Shown in pieces: positions 34,234 to 43,198 of a DNA stretch of 64,000 nt. Both the position numbers and the translations under genes were made by a program. The notes beneath the pieces are model-generated. The model saw only the letters and a list, made by a program, of their open reading frames with translations, was not told where the DNA came from and searched no databases. The stretch is from assembly GCF_037203765.1 (NCBI RefSeq), contig NZ_JBBCAS010000005.1, positions 124,001 to 188,000 on the forward strand, written 5' to 3'. Position 1 is the first letter of the stretch. Each line of letters begins with the position of its first letter. Source of the stretch: Sediminicola sp037203765. GTDB taxonomy: Bacteria; Bacteroidota; Bacteroidia; Flavobacteriales; Flavobacteriaceae.

Positions 34234-34265
34234 AAAAAAATGTCGCCCACAAGAACTGGGCGACA
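34232..34265 (-). terminator. Rho-independent terminator after the beta-barrel protein gene
   Basis: Minus strand: TGTCGCCCA-7 bases-TGGGCGACA stem of 9 bp followed by nine Ts. Confidence 0.85.
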
Positions 34266-34310
34266 TTGAACAATGGCAAATTGTTTGACTAATATAAACT
34301 GTAGGTTAAT

Positions 34311-34895
34311 TTAGGATTTGTGTTTGAACAAATAAAAGATGCCTACTTGAAATCCTCTGTTGTAATTTTTGGAAGCATCATCTTCATTGATATTGCTTAG
34401 TCCCAAGTTATAACGTGCGTCTACTCCAAAACCGGATGGAGGGTGCACATAACTGGCACCAACACTAAATCCAAAATCGATAGTATTGAATGAATCATCA
34501 AGATCTACGGTTACACCATCGGCTTTGGCTTTTGCACTGGTTAAAAATCCAATTTGTGGTCCTGCTTGAATTCTAAAACCATTGTCGTACATATACTGGA
34601 AAAGAACAGGCACATTAATATAATCCAGAGATATTTTTACGTCTCCACTGCCATCATTGGCTTTTGCCCCTTGGGTAGAATATACGATCTCAGGCTGTAG
34701 ACCAAACCTCTCTGATAAATGGATATGGCCCAAAAGTCCAACATTGTACCCTAATTTACCATCAATGTCCTCGGTGTCATCACCGCCAATGGTATAGGAA
34801 TTCAGTCCCCCTTTGATACCAATGTTTACCGCTTGGGCATTTAAAGCACTGCCCGCTACTACTAAAAATGCAAAAATTGCAAGATACTTTCTCAT
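34311..34895 (-). CDS. Outer-membrane beta-barrel (porin-like) protein
   Basis: 194 residues with a signal peptide (about 1-20, ending LNAQA). The pattern of alternating residues (NIGIKGGLNSYTIGG, LGYNVGLLGHIHLSERFGLQPEIVYSTQGA, DYINVPVLFQYMY, FRIQAGPQIGFL) is that of the small outer-membrane barrel family PF13568. It ends in a hydrophobic strand (GFQVGIFYLFKHKS). Function unknown; barrel in the outer membrane. Confidence 0.88.
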   Translation of the reverse strand: MRKYLAIFAFLVVAGSALNAQAVNIGIKGGLNSYTIGGDDTEDIDGKLGYNVGLLGHIHLSERFGLQPEIVYSTQGAKANDGSGDVKISLDYINVPVLFQYMYDNGFRIQAGPQIGFLTSAKAKADGVTVDLDDSFNTIDFGFSVGASYVHPPSGFGVDARYNLGLSNINEDDASKNYNRGFQVGIFYLFKHKS

Positions 34896-35070
34896 ACGTT
34901 AAAATTTAGATTAATGATTAGCTTAACTATTATTCGAGCGCTAAATTACAATTGGGGCCATTTGTTGATTTCTGTCAAGAATAAATTTTTAACCCAAATG
35001 AAAAAACTTAAAAGTACCTGCTGACCCCAGTGTGGGCTCTATTACCTTAAAACCAGGGGAATAAGTGTGA

Positions 35071-35104
35071 AACAAAAAAAAGTCCTGATCAGATCAGGAC
35101 TTTT
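35071..35104 (-). terminator. Rho-independent terminator after the 182-residue protein gene
   Basis: Minus strand: AAAAGTCCTGAT-CTG-ATCAGGACTTTT stem of 12 bp followed by more Ts. Confidence 0.85.
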
Positions 35105-35126
35105 AAACTAATATCGTTAGACTTTT

Positions 35127-35675
35127 CTAGTTTTTCTTATAGACTTTAACTTCCACTTGCTTGGTATCATTATTATAGTATTCTACCACAAAATAACCAT
35201 TGGCATTGAAATGGCCAATACCGGCATGTGTTTCTCCATCTACAATATAGTAGCCTTCATTACTGGAAACCCAAGAATTTCCAATGGCTACAGATTCCTC
35301 ATTTTCTGGGGTAAAAGTCATACCAAAGCCCTGTTTGTTGGGAGAGAAAGCATAGTTACCACCTTCGGAAACATAAAAAGTTTCTTTATTTAAAAAATTA
35401 TATCCGTTGGCATCACCATTGTCCACATACACCTCTTTTTCAACTTTGGCAGTCGATTCTACGCGACTCTGGTCAATTTTGTCCTTGTCGTTTTCATCCA
35501 ACTCCACATTGGCCGTTGATTTGGTCACTACCTTTACACTTTTCTTTGAAACCTTGTCCCCATGGTTGGTCTTAACCGTTTTTACTTCGGTCTCCTTTTT
35601 AACTTCTGTCGGCTCTACCTGTGCCAATAGCGTTCCCGATAAAATAAATGCTGCAATTAAAAATAAATTTTTCAT
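35127..35675 (-). CDS. Exported lysine/valine-rich protein, unknown function
   Basis: 182 residues with a signal peptide (about 1-18, ending LLAQ). Residues about 20-90 are rich in Lys, Val, Thr and Glu (KKETEVKTVKTNHGDKVSKK), while the C-terminal part is beta-rich (GYNFLNKETFYVSEGG, HAGIGHFNANGYFVVEYYN). No named family is recognised. It is followed by a strong terminator and preceded by a separate promoter region. Confidence 0.6.
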   Translation of the reverse strand: MKNLFLIAAFILSGTLLAQVEPTEVKKETEVKTVKTNHGDKVSKKSVKVVTKSTANVELDENDKDKIDQSRVESTAKVEKEVYVDNGDANGYNFLNKETFYVSEGGNYAFSPNKQGFGMTFTPENEESVAIGNSWVSSNEGYYIVDGETHAGIGHFNANGYFVVEYYNNDTKQVEVKVYKKN

Positions 35676-35987
35676 CTGTTTGTTCTTTAAAGTTATATGT
35701 CTTTATGGTTTTTAAATGTCACGCCACAAATTTCGGCATTGACCTCAGCTTTTGCGTTACATGATTTTGATGAAGAATTATATAATTCACATATGGCCAG
35801 ATACTTGCCCATTGAATATGTTGTAGTGTTGATGTCATTAGAAACTCACAAATTAAAAAGAGAGCCATGAAGATAAAGCCATGGCAAGTCCTATAAATGT
35901 AGAAGGAATATAGAAGCTCATATATAAAATGAAAAGATTTGGCCTTTCCTGGAAAGCAGAAATTAAAATGGCCGCAACTGCTGACCA
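35676..35987. other. Intergenic region, no gene seen
   Basis: No credible open frame on either strand (one 114-codon minus-strand frame begins inside the next gene and matches no family). It carries the leaders of the divergent neighbours. Confidence 0.35.
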
Positions 35988-36020
35988 TTTGGTAAAAATC
36001 AGTACAATTTCTTACCTTTA
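35988..36020 (+). promoter_or_regulatory. Promoter of the SRPBCC gene
   Basis: TTTG (35988-35991), 21 bases, then TACCTTTA (36013-36020), close to the flavobacterial -33/-7 consensus. Transcription would begin around 36025, which favours the second ATG (36052) as start. Confidence 0.45.
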
Positions 36021-36051
36021 ATCGGTCAACCAAATGACAAACAACACCGCC

Positions 36052-36495
36052 ATGAACAAACAACCCAGAGATATTCCCGTAATTGTAGAACAGCTATATA
36101 ACGTCCCTGTAAATGCACTGTGGGACGCCATAACCCAAGTGGACCAGATGAAACAATGGTTCTTTGACAATATCCCGGATTTTAAACCAGAGGTTGGCTT
36201 CCAAACCACATTTGTAGTGGATGCGGGCGAACGCAACTATACCCACCAATGGAAAATTTTAAAGGCCGTGCCCAACAAAAAAATTACCTACGATTGGACT
36301 TATGCCGAATGTGAGGGTGAAGGTGTGGTGACCTTTGAACTTTTCGATGAAGGGACTAAAAGTTCCCTCCGACTTACCAGTGTAGGACTGGAAACCTTCC
36401 CCGATGACCTGCCAGAATTTACCCGAGAAAGTGGTGAAGCCGGATGGGATTACTTTATCCGTCAAAACCTAAAGAAATATCTGGACGGTAAATAG
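36052..36495 (+). CDS. SRPBCC / AHSA1-type protein (second)
   Basis: 147 residues from the ATG at 36052; a start at 36034 would leave almost no leader. VPVNALWDAITQVDQMKQWFFDNIP is the family opening, followed by DAGERNYTHQWKILKAVPNKK and VTFELFDEGTKSSLRLTS. A helix-grip fold binding an unknown ligand is expected. Confidence 0.85.
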   Translation: MNKQPRDIPVIVEQLYNVPVNALWDAITQVDQMKQWFFDNIPDFKPEVGFQTTFVVDAGERNYTHQWKILKAVPNKKITYDWTYAECEGEGVVTFELFDEGTKSSLRLTSVGLETFPDDLPEFTRESGEAGWDYFIRQNLKKYLDGK

Positions 36496-36646
36496 TCTTG
36501 CCCTAATTGTCCCATTCTTTTCTTGTAGCATCATCCCTTACACTCCACAACGATCTGTAGAAAAGCGAAATATTGTACCTTTATGAGAGCAACGGCTGTT
36601 CCTTGAACAGAAATAGCTCCTTTGTTTAATATTAACAAACCTCACC

Positions 36647-37066
36647 ATGTTACGCCAATTAAAACAGATTTTTATCGGAGCTTTGGTCGGACTGGTCTCG
36701 GGAGCCCTCATTTTGGGGTTGGGCGGACGTATGGTAATGAGACTTATAGCCATTCTTGGTGATTTGCAAGGTGGTTTTAGCTGGGACGGCTCCATGGAAG
36801 TTATTGCTCTGGGAATGCTCATTGGTCTTATTTCTGGAACTATTTTCGCCTTGGTGCTACAATTTGGACACAAAAAAAGGCCTTGGACAGGTCTGGTGTA
36901 CGGTATATTGGTATTTGGGAGTATCCTCATCTTGCCCATTGGTGGCAAAGGGGCAGCTGCAGGTTTTCCAAAGCTGGTGTACGCCATATATCTCTTATTC
37001 GGTTTCTTGTTCCTACTTTTCGGCTGGACCATGGCCACCTTGTTTGATCGTTGGGGCCATAAATAG
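36647..37066 (+). CDS. Small integral membrane protein, unknown function
   Basis: 139 residues, about four hydrophobic helices (6-30, 50-70, 82-100, 107-130), glycine-rich (GALVGLVSGALILGLGGRMVM). No family is recognised. Its stop is 50 bases before a VanZ-like gene on the same strand. Confidence 0.6.
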   Translation: MLRQLKQIFIGALVGLVSGALILGLGGRMVMRLIAILGDLQGGFSWDGSMEVIALGMLIGLISGTIFALVLQFGHKKRPWTGLVYGILVFGSILILPIGGKGAAAGFPKLVYAIYLLFGFLFLLFGWTMATLFDRWGHK

Positions 37067-37115
37067 AAAATAGCATAAAACGGCATATCAAAATAAGAAT
37101 GGCTATCTTAAGGCT

Positions 37116-37670
37116 ATGGGACACTTTAGATCTTCGCGTGAAAAAAAACTTTGGCTGTGGGCCTTGGTGGTCCTTTTGGGAATTTACGCCACCCTCCTGA
37201 TTGGCAAGCCCATGATAGACCATATGCGGCAGAGTGGCGTAACCATTATCGGCTTCTTGGCCGTGATGTTCCTTGTAGCCCTTACGGTAGTCCTCCACGG
37301 ACTCAAAGTAAAAATGGGGAGGACCGAAATTGTCGTATGGATAGGCATAGCGGCCGTTTATATCATGGTACTCCTGCGGATCACCGTTCTGGAGGAACGC
37401 AGTCACCTCATGGAATACAGTGTCTTGGCAGTACTCATCCACGAAGCCCTTTTGGAGCGCAACATCCATGGGGGAACGGTCCGTTTTCCGGCCCTGCTAG
37501 CCATTGGCCTCACCATTATTTTTGGGACTATCGACGAAGGCATTCAGTTTTTTCTGCCCCACCGGGTTTTCGATATCCAAGATATCACCTTCAACTCCAT
37601 GGCTGCCATAATGGCCATGGGCTCCAGCAAGGCCCTGACCTGGGCCCGGAAAAAGATAAGAAAATCCTGA
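37116..37670 (+). CDS. VanZ-like membrane protein
   Basis: 184 residues with five or six hydrophobic helices. The VanZ-like pattern is in EERSHLMEYSVLAVLIHEAL and IDEGIQFFLPHRVFDIQDI (the E..H..EY and DE..Q.F.P.R..D..D motifs). VanZ homologues affect teicoplanin resistance in enterococci; in Gram-negative bacteria their role is unclear. It lies directly after another membrane-protein gene. Confidence 0.8.
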   Translation: MGHFRSSREKKLWLWALVVLLGIYATLLIGKPMIDHMRQSGVTIIGFLAVMFLVALTVVLHGLKVKMGRTEIVVWIGIAAVYIMVLLRITVLEERSHLMEYSVLAVLIHEALLERNIHGGTVRFPALLAIGLTIIFGTIDEGIQFFLPHRVFDIQDITFNSMAAIMAMGSSKALTWARKKIRKS

Positions 37671-37717
37671 TCTCACGCCATTGGAACAAACTCCTGCGCC
37701 CGCAAAAATTTGTGGCC

Positions 37718-37751
37718 TTGTTTTAACTTCCCATCAAAATCGATATATTTA
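37718..37751 (+). promoter_or_regulatory. Possible promoter of the DUF885 gene
   Basis: TTG (37718-37720), 23 bases, then TATATTTA (37744-37751), near the flavobacterial consensus. The DUF885 ATG lies 29 bases downstream. Confidence 0.35.
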
Positions 37752-37779
37752 AAGACCAAACCAAATAGCCAATAGCAAC

Positions 37780-39606
37780 ATGAGAATACCCTCCATTGCC
37801 CTTTTGCTGTGTATCGTCCTCACAGTATCTTGTAAAGAACAAAAACCAACCCCACCACGTGACGATTCGGCTTCCTTGGACAGCCTGTTCCAAGAGTACT
37901 ACCAGTTCAAGCTGCGCATCAACCCCATTGAAGCCAGTAAGGGAGGGGAAAACAAATACAACGACCATATTGCCAATTATATTTCCGATCCTTATCAGCA
38001 GGATCTTCTCAGCAACTATAGCCAATTTTTAGAGGCCTCCATTAAGTACGATTCTACTGCCGTCTCCCCAGCACAATGGATGAGCCTCAAGGTCATGCAG
38101 TGGGACTGTAAGATAAAATTGGAGGGACTCAACAACAGAATGGTGACCATTGCGTCCCCCATTTACGATATGCCCAGTTTTGAGCTGATGCCCCTGGCAC
38201 AGATCTCCTCCCTTCAATTGTATGTGGCACAATTGGCTGCGGGAAAAAGTGTACAGCCCTTCCATACCGTACAGGATTACGACAATTGGCTGAGACGGGT
38301 AGACGACTATCTGGTATTTTTGGATACCTGCATGGTAAAAATGGAGAAAGGAATGAAAAAGGGCATCGTCTTGCCCAAGGTTCTCACAAAAAAGATGATC
38401 CCACAATTGGAGCCTTTTATCACTGCCCCCGTAAAGGACCATTTGTTTTATACCCCCATTGCCCTGATGCCCAACGATTTTCCCGAAGTGGAGCGCGAGC
38501 GACTCACCACGGCATATTCCAGCATGATCACGGACAAACTAAAACCCAAATACAGTGCCCTACAACAATTCTTGAACAACAAATACCTGCCCGCCTGTAG
38601 GGAAACCTCGGGCTTGGGAGCCCTACCGAACGGGCCGGAAACCTATAATTACCTTATAAAATACCATACCACCACCAATATGACCGTGGATGAGATCCAC
38701 GAATTGGGAAAGAGCGAGGTTACCCGTATCCTCATTGAAATGGAAAAAGCCAAGAAAAAAATTGGTTTCCAAGGGGATATCAAGGCCTTTTTTGACCATA
38801 TCCGATCTAGGAAAGACCAAATGCCCTTTACCCAACCTGAGGAGGTGATTGCCAATTTCAACAGCATCAAGGACAAGATCGGACTTAGACTGAACGAGGT
38901 CTTCGATATTAGTCCCAAGGCCGATTTTGAGGTGAGGCGCACCGAAGCCTTTCGCGAAGCTTCGGCCAGTGCAGAATACGTTCCCGGTAGTAAGGACGCT
39001 ACCAGGGCCGGTATTTTTTATGTGCCCATCCCAGAGGTGGCCTCCTATAACAAATATGCCGACGAGGCCCTATTTTTACACGAGGCCATCCCAGGACATC
39101 ACTACCAACTGTCCCTACAACAAGAAAATAAGCAGCTGCCAGAATTTCTTCATCCGGAGAGCATGGGGGTATTTGTGGAAGGATGGGCCCTGTACGCAGA
39201 ATCCTTGGGCAATGAACTGGGGCTTTATGACGATCCGATCCAATATTTCGGAATGCTGAGCATGGAAATGCACCGGGCAATCCGTCTGGTAGTAGATACC
39301 GGGATCCATGGCAAAGGATGGACCAGGGAACAGGCCATCCAGTATTCCCTGGAAAACGAAGCCGAATCCGAAGATGCCGTAATAGCTGAGATAGAACGTT
39401 ATATGGCCACGCCGGGACAGGCCTTGTCCTACAAGATAGGCCAACTGAAGATCAGGGAACTTAGGACTAGGGCAGAATCGGTCCTGGGAGAAGGTTTTGA
39501 CGTCAAGGAATTCCATAACCAGGTACTGAACTCCGGGAGTTTGCCCCTGGTACTTTTGGAAGAGAAGATCAATACTTGGATAAAAAACGGGGGCAAGAAA
39601 AGTTGA
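37780..39606 (+). CDS. DUF885 family lipoprotein (M32-like metallopeptidase)
   Basis: 608 residues. The lipoprotein signal ends in LTVSC (Cys18). The zinc motif HEAIPGHHYQ, with a downstream EGWALYAESLG carrying the third ligand Glu, defines the DUF885/M32-like family. The N-terminal half (LDSLFQEYYQFKLRINPIEAS) and NGPETYNYLIKYHTTTNMT are also typical. It is expected to be a periplasmic or membrane-anchored peptidase of unknown substrate. Confidence 0.88.
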   Translation: MRIPSIALLLCIVLTVSCKEQKPTPPRDDSASLDSLFQEYYQFKLRINPIEASKGGENKYNDHIANYISDPYQQDLLSNYSQFLEASIKYDSTAVSPAQWMSLKVMQWDCKIKLEGLNNRMVTIASPIYDMPSFELMPLAQISSLQLYVAQLAAGKSVQPFHTVQDYDNWLRRVDDYLVFLDTCMVKMEKGMKKGIVLPKVLTKKMIPQLEPFITAPVKDHLFYTPIALMPNDFPEVERERLTTAYSSMITDKLKPKYSALQQFLNNKYLPACRETSGLGALPNGPETYNYLIKYHTTTNMTVDEIHELGKSEVTRILIEMEKAKKKIGFQGDIKAFFDHIRSRKDQMPFTQPEEVIANFNSIKDKIGLRLNEVFDISPKADFEVRRTEAFREASASAEYVPGSKDATRAGIFYVPIPEVASYNKYADEALFLHEAIPGHHYQLSLQQENKQLPEFLHPESMGVFVEGWALYAESLGNELGLYDDPIQYFGMLSMEMHRAIRLVVDTGIHGKGWTREQAIQYSLENEAESEDAVIAEIERYMATPGQALSYKIGQLKIRELRTRAESVLGEGFDVKEFHNQVLNSGSLPLVLLEEKINTWIKNGGKKS

Positions 39607-39688
39607 TCCCCTTTGGCAGGGTTCTAAAATTTTCAATTGCGATTCAGCTGAAAATCCGTAACTTAAGGGTGATTTTTTAATCCCCTGA

Positions 39689-39955
39689 ATGATGAAAACA
39701 TACAAGAATTGTCAGAGTTGCGGTATGCCGATTCGCAAGGACCCCAAAAAGGGCGGTTCCAATGCGGACGGCTCCAGAAATTTAATGTACTGCAGCTACT
39801 GTTTTGAGGATGGCGCTTTTAACCAACCCGACTTTACGGTGGACGACATGAAAAAATATTGTGTGGGCAAAATGAAGGAGATGGGCTTTCCAGGCATGGT
39901 AGCACGACTCTTCGCTGCCGGCCTCCCCAGATTGGAACGCTGGAAAAACAAATAG
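39689..39955 (+). CDS. Zinc-ribbon protein (PF12674-like)
   Basis: 88 residues. Two Cys pairs, CQSCGMPIRK and YCSYCFEDG, form a zinc ribbon, and a helical tail (DDMKKYCVGKMKEMGFPG) follows. The family (putative zinc ribbon domain 2) is found alone or fused to transcription factors; its role is unknown. It is 82 bases after the DUF885 gene. Confidence 0.85.
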   Translation: MMKTYKNCQSCGMPIRKDPKKGGSNADGSRNLMYCSYCFEDGAFNQPDFTVDDMKKYCVGKMKEMGFPGMVARLFAAGLPRLERWKNK

Positions 39956-39994
39956 CACTGATCAATAGTAGTTGATTAATAAATCTTACTTGCT

Positions 39995-40879
39995 ATGAAT
40001 ATTAAGTCCTTGAAAATAGTCATATCCTTTTTCCTGATCTTCATAGTCACTCAGGTATACCCCCAATCCTACGATATCTATGTGAGCGATGCGGGGAATT
40101 TTGACAAGCCGCCATGGCAGATCCTAAAATTCGATCAGGACGGGAAAAACGCTACTATTTTTATTGATACCCATTTGAACTGGCCCCAGGACATTCTTTT
40201 TTTGGAAGAAAGCAATACAGTCTTGATCTCCAATCTGGGCAGTGGCAACATTACAGAACACCATGCCACCACCGGTGCCTATATTTCTGATTTCGCCCAG
40301 GATATTTCCGGTCCCACCCGGACAAAAATTGGGCCTGACGGACTTTTATATGTACTACAATGGACAGGGAACGGTACCGTATTGCGTTTTGATCTGGAAG
40401 GAAAAAATTTGGGTGAGTTCACCAAGGTGGGCGTACCCCAAAGCATAGGCTTGGATTGGGACGCACAGGGCAACCTCTATGTTTCTTCCTACAAGGAGAA
40501 AACCGTTCGAAAATTTGATGCCGAAGGCAATGATATGGGGATATTTATCGACTCCAATCTGGTGGGACCAACGAATATATGGTTCGATTTCAATGGGGAC
40601 CTATTGGTGTCCGATTACAACGGCACCGCCATCAAACGCTTCGATGCCAAAGGGAACTACAAAAATGAATTCATTACCGGATTGAAGAATTCCGAGGGCA
40701 TCGCTTATACCCCGGAAGGCCATATCCTCGTTGGTAACGGCCATACCCACTCCGTAAAATTATTTGACAAAAACGGATCTTATATCAAAGACATTATCGC
40801 CAATGGCTCGGGCAAGCTGCTCACCCCAAATGCTGTGGTGATCAGGCCCAAGGAACAGGAAGCATCACTTAAAAATTAA
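39995..40879 (+). CDS. Exported NHL/SMP-30-type beta-propeller
   Basis: 294 residues with a signal peptide (about 1-23, ending VYPQS). Six repeating units of the type GPDGLLYVLQW, DAQGNLYVSSYKEKTVRKFD, DFNGDLLVSDYNGTAIKRFD and TPEGHILVGNGHTHSVKLFD build a propeller. Its ligand is unknown. It ends 5 bases before the DUF4287 gene, so they may be co-transcribed. Confidence 0.82.
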   Translation: MNIKSLKIVISFFLIFIVTQVYPQSYDIYVSDAGNFDKPPWQILKFDQDGKNATIFIDTHLNWPQDILFLEESNTVLISNLGSGNITEHHATTGAYISDFAQDISGPTRTKIGPDGLLYVLQWTGNGTVLRFDLEGKNLGEFTKVGVPQSIGLDWDAQGNLYVSSYKEKTVRKFDAEGNDMGIFIDSNLVGPTNIWFDFNGDLLVSDYNGTAIKRFDAKGNYKNEFITGLKNSEGIAYTPEGHILVGNGHTHSVKLFDKNGSYIKDIIANGSGKLLTPNAVVIRPKEQEASLKN

Positions 40880-40884
40880 AAACG

Positions 40885-41427
40885 ATGGACAAAGCGCTAC
40901 AGACCATGATTGACAATATGCCCGAAAAAACGGGCAAATCCCTACAGGAATGGAAAAAACTACTCAAGGCCAAAGCCTATGCCAAACATTCCGAAGCCAT
41001 GAATTTTTTAAAAAAGGAACACGGGGTCACCCATGGCTTTGCCAATACCATAGTACTCCTGTCCAAGGACGAAGGGGATTCTCCAGAGGATTTGGTCGCC
41101 ACCCAGTACCAGGGGAAGGAATCTCTCCTCCCGATCTATGAAAAGCTTATAGCCACGGTCAAAAAATTTGGTTCCGATGTGGTCATCACTCCCAAAAAAA
41201 GCACGGTCAGCCTGATTCGAAAAAAACAATTCGCCCTGATAAAACCGGCCACCAAAACAAGGATAGACCTTGGATTGAAACTGGTGGGCAAAGAAGAGAC
41301 GGACCGCTTGGGCAACTCCGGTCCCTTTGGCAGCATGTGCACCCACCGGGTACAGCTCACCGAAAGCAGTGAAGTGGACGAGCAGCTCGAAGGCTGGCTG
41401 AAAGAAGCCTATGAAAAGGCAACCTAA
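40885..41427 (+). CDS. DUF4287 - DUF5655 protein
   Basis: 180 residues. The DUF4287 part (about 1-60, MIDNMPEKTGKSLQEWKKLL then KHSEAMNFLKKEHGVTHGFA) is joined to a DUF5655 part (about 75-178) with YEKLIATVKKFG, TPKKSTVSLIRKKQFALIKP and a hydrophobic-strand end. DUF5655 resembles a small nucleic-acid or ligand-binding fold; the function is not known. It is the second gene after the propeller. Confidence 0.85.
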   Translation: MDKALQTMIDNMPEKTGKSLQEWKKLLKAKAYAKHSEAMNFLKKEHGVTHGFANTIVLLSKDEGDSPEDLVATQYQGKESLLPIYEKLIATVKKFGSDVVITPKKSTVSLIRKKQFALIKPATKTRIDLGLKLVGKEETDRLGNSGPFGSMCTHRVQLTESSEVDEQLEGWLKEAYEKAT

Positions 41428-41483
41428 CACCAAAATCCTTCAAAACCTTAACTCTTCTCTACTATATATCAAATCGAGGCCAT

Positions 41484-42410
41484 ATGAAAATTACACCTTT
41501 AATCATCAGCATCGCCATCACCACAATATTATGGTCCTGTAAGGCCAAAAACACCCACCAAGCAATTTCCAAAACACGCTCGGAGCCTATCGGCACCATA
41601 GCTTTTACCAGTAGCAGGGATGGGAATGCGGAAGTATATTCCATGAATGCCGATGGAAGCCAATTAAAAAATTGGACCAATAACCCTGCCTTGGAATATG
41701 GATCTTCCTGGTCCCCCGATGGCAAACAGTTGGCCACCTATTCCAAACGCGATGGAAATACCGAAATATACCTCATCAATAGTGATGGTTCGGAACCCAT
41801 CCGCCTGACCAACGATCCATCCGATGACGTTCTTCCGGTCATATCCCCAAATGGGAAGGAAATTGCCTTTATGAGCAATAGAAACTCCAGCAAAAGGAAC
41901 CTGTACCTGATGAACATGGACGGTACCAATATCAGGACCCTTACCCTAAACGAACATTACGAAGAGAGTCCGTCCTGGTCCCCTGATGGATCCAAAATCC
42001 TGTTCACCAGAGAACTCAGGGACCCCAATGAAAAGGGACATGCGGGGAATGGAGAAATATTTGTGATGGACAAAGATGGCAGTAACCTAAAACAACTGAC
42101 CAATAAAGAAGGATTCGATTCCGGTGCTGTCTTTTCCCCTAATGGAAAACAAATAGCTTTTTATGGCCTTGAGAACGATAAATGGGATTTATTTGTGATG
42201 GATGCCAATGGCGAAAACCTGTACAACCTAACCCAAGATTCCACGGAATGCTATTCCCCCTCTTGGTCACCCGACGGTAAATGGCTGGCCTATACCGGAG
42301 GGAGTTCTGAAAACTACGATATCTGGATCATTCATTTGGACAGCAAGGAACGCAGGCGGCTGACGACCACGAAAGAAAGGGACGAACATCCTTCATGGAG
42401 CGCAAATTAG
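41484..42410 (+). CDS. TolB-like beta-propeller lipoprotein (PD40 repeats)
   Basis: 308 residues with a signal sequence ending in ILWSC (Cys19). Six or seven PD40/WD40-like blades repeat the pattern FTSSRDGNAEVYSMNADGS, YSKRDGNTEIYLINSDGS, FMSNRNSSKRNLYLMNMDGT and SWSPDGKWLAY. It is anchored at the membrane and faces the periplasm. A binding partner is unknown. It ends close to the FKBP gene. Confidence 0.88.
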   Translation: MKITPLIISIAITTILWSCKAKNTHQAISKTRSEPIGTIAFTSSRDGNAEVYSMNADGSQLKNWTNNPALEYGSSWSPDGKQLATYSKRDGNTEIYLINSDGSEPIRLTNDPSDDVLPVISPNGKEIAFMSNRNSSKRNLYLMNMDGTNIRTLTLNEHYEESPSWSPDGSKILFTRELRDPNEKGHAGNGEIFVMDKDGSNLKQLTNKEGFDSGAVFSPNGKQIAFYGLENDKWDLFVMDANGENLYNLTQDSTECYSPSWSPDGKWLAYTGGSSENYDIWIIHLDSKERRRLTTTKERDEHPSWSAN

Positions 42411-42456
42411 CATGGGGTATTTTGCTATATTTGTGCCTTCAAAAAAAGCGCTCCCT

Positions 42457-42915
42457 ATGAAATATTCCTTCTTGGCCTTGGTCTTTACCATCCTTACCTC
42501 CTGTGATTCCGATAAAAAATCGGAGAACATCGATTACGTTGCCAAAAACGAACAGGATATTGCCGCCTATATCGCCGAGAACAATCTGGAGGCCCAAAGA
42601 AGTGATTCCGGTTTGTACTATGTGATTGATAAGGAAGGAACAGGAGCACAACCAACGGCGACCTCCAATGTAACGGTAGCCTATAAAGGATACTACCTCA
42701 GCGGAAGGGTATTTGACCAGAGTGATGCCGAAGGAATTTCTTTCGGCCTGAATCAGGTCATCAAAGGCTGGACGGAAGGCATCCCTTATTTTAAGGAAGG
42801 TGGCAATGGTATCCTCTTGGTGCCTGCACATTTAGGCTATGGCAACTACGACTATCGAGGCATTCCCGGTGGTTCCGTGCTAATTTTTGAAGTAAGCCTC
42901 ATTTCCGTCAATTAA
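42457..42915 (+). CDS. FKBP-type peptidyl-prolyl isomerase lipoprotein
   Basis: 152 residues from the ATG at 42457; an earlier start inside the preceding stop region would put a hydrophilic stub before the signal. The lipoprotein signal ends in LTSC. The FKBP domain has VAYKGYYLSGRVFDQSD, GLNQVIKGWTEGIPYFKEGG and LVPAHLGYGNYDYRGIPGGS, with GGSVLIFEVSL. It helps fold exported proteins in the periplasm. A TATATTTG -7 box lies 24 bases before the ATG. Confidence 0.9.
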   Translation: MKYSFLALVFTILTSCDSDKKSENIDYVAKNEQDIAAYIAENNLEAQRSDSGLYYVIDKEGTGAQPTATSNVTVAYKGYYLSGRVFDQSDAEGISFGLNQVIKGWTEGIPYFKEGGNGILLVPAHLGYGNYDYRGIPGGSVLIFEVSLISVN

Positions 42916-43198
42916 TTACCGCCTCCCTATTCGCTGACCCGAAGACCATTATTTGGGTGCGCCCATATTTCTAACACGGCCATAAACCTTTTTGGCTGTG
43001 TACTTTACATTAAAAAATTACTTAACTTTAAGAGAAGTAACCCATCGACCTTGTTGCGTAGACGGCTGTACGTGTGTATATCCTTCTGCCCTCCCCAAAA
43101 TATCAAGGTCCGTAACCAACCGTGGGATCCAAAGGCCATATGGAACCAACCCTTTGGCGACCCCTATAAACTGACTTAATTTCAGTAATTAAAAACTG
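42916..43198. other. Intergenic region, no gene supported
   Basis: A 60-codon frame on the plus strand is Cys/Pro-rich with no family match and is not called. It must hold the SLC12-like gene's promoter, but no clear box is seen. Confidence 0.4.

Noticed and set aside
42992..43174. 60-codon frame on the plus strand before the SLC12-like gene
   Set aside because: Cys/Pro-rich, no family match and no promoter; the continued reading frames around it also show no recognisable protein.
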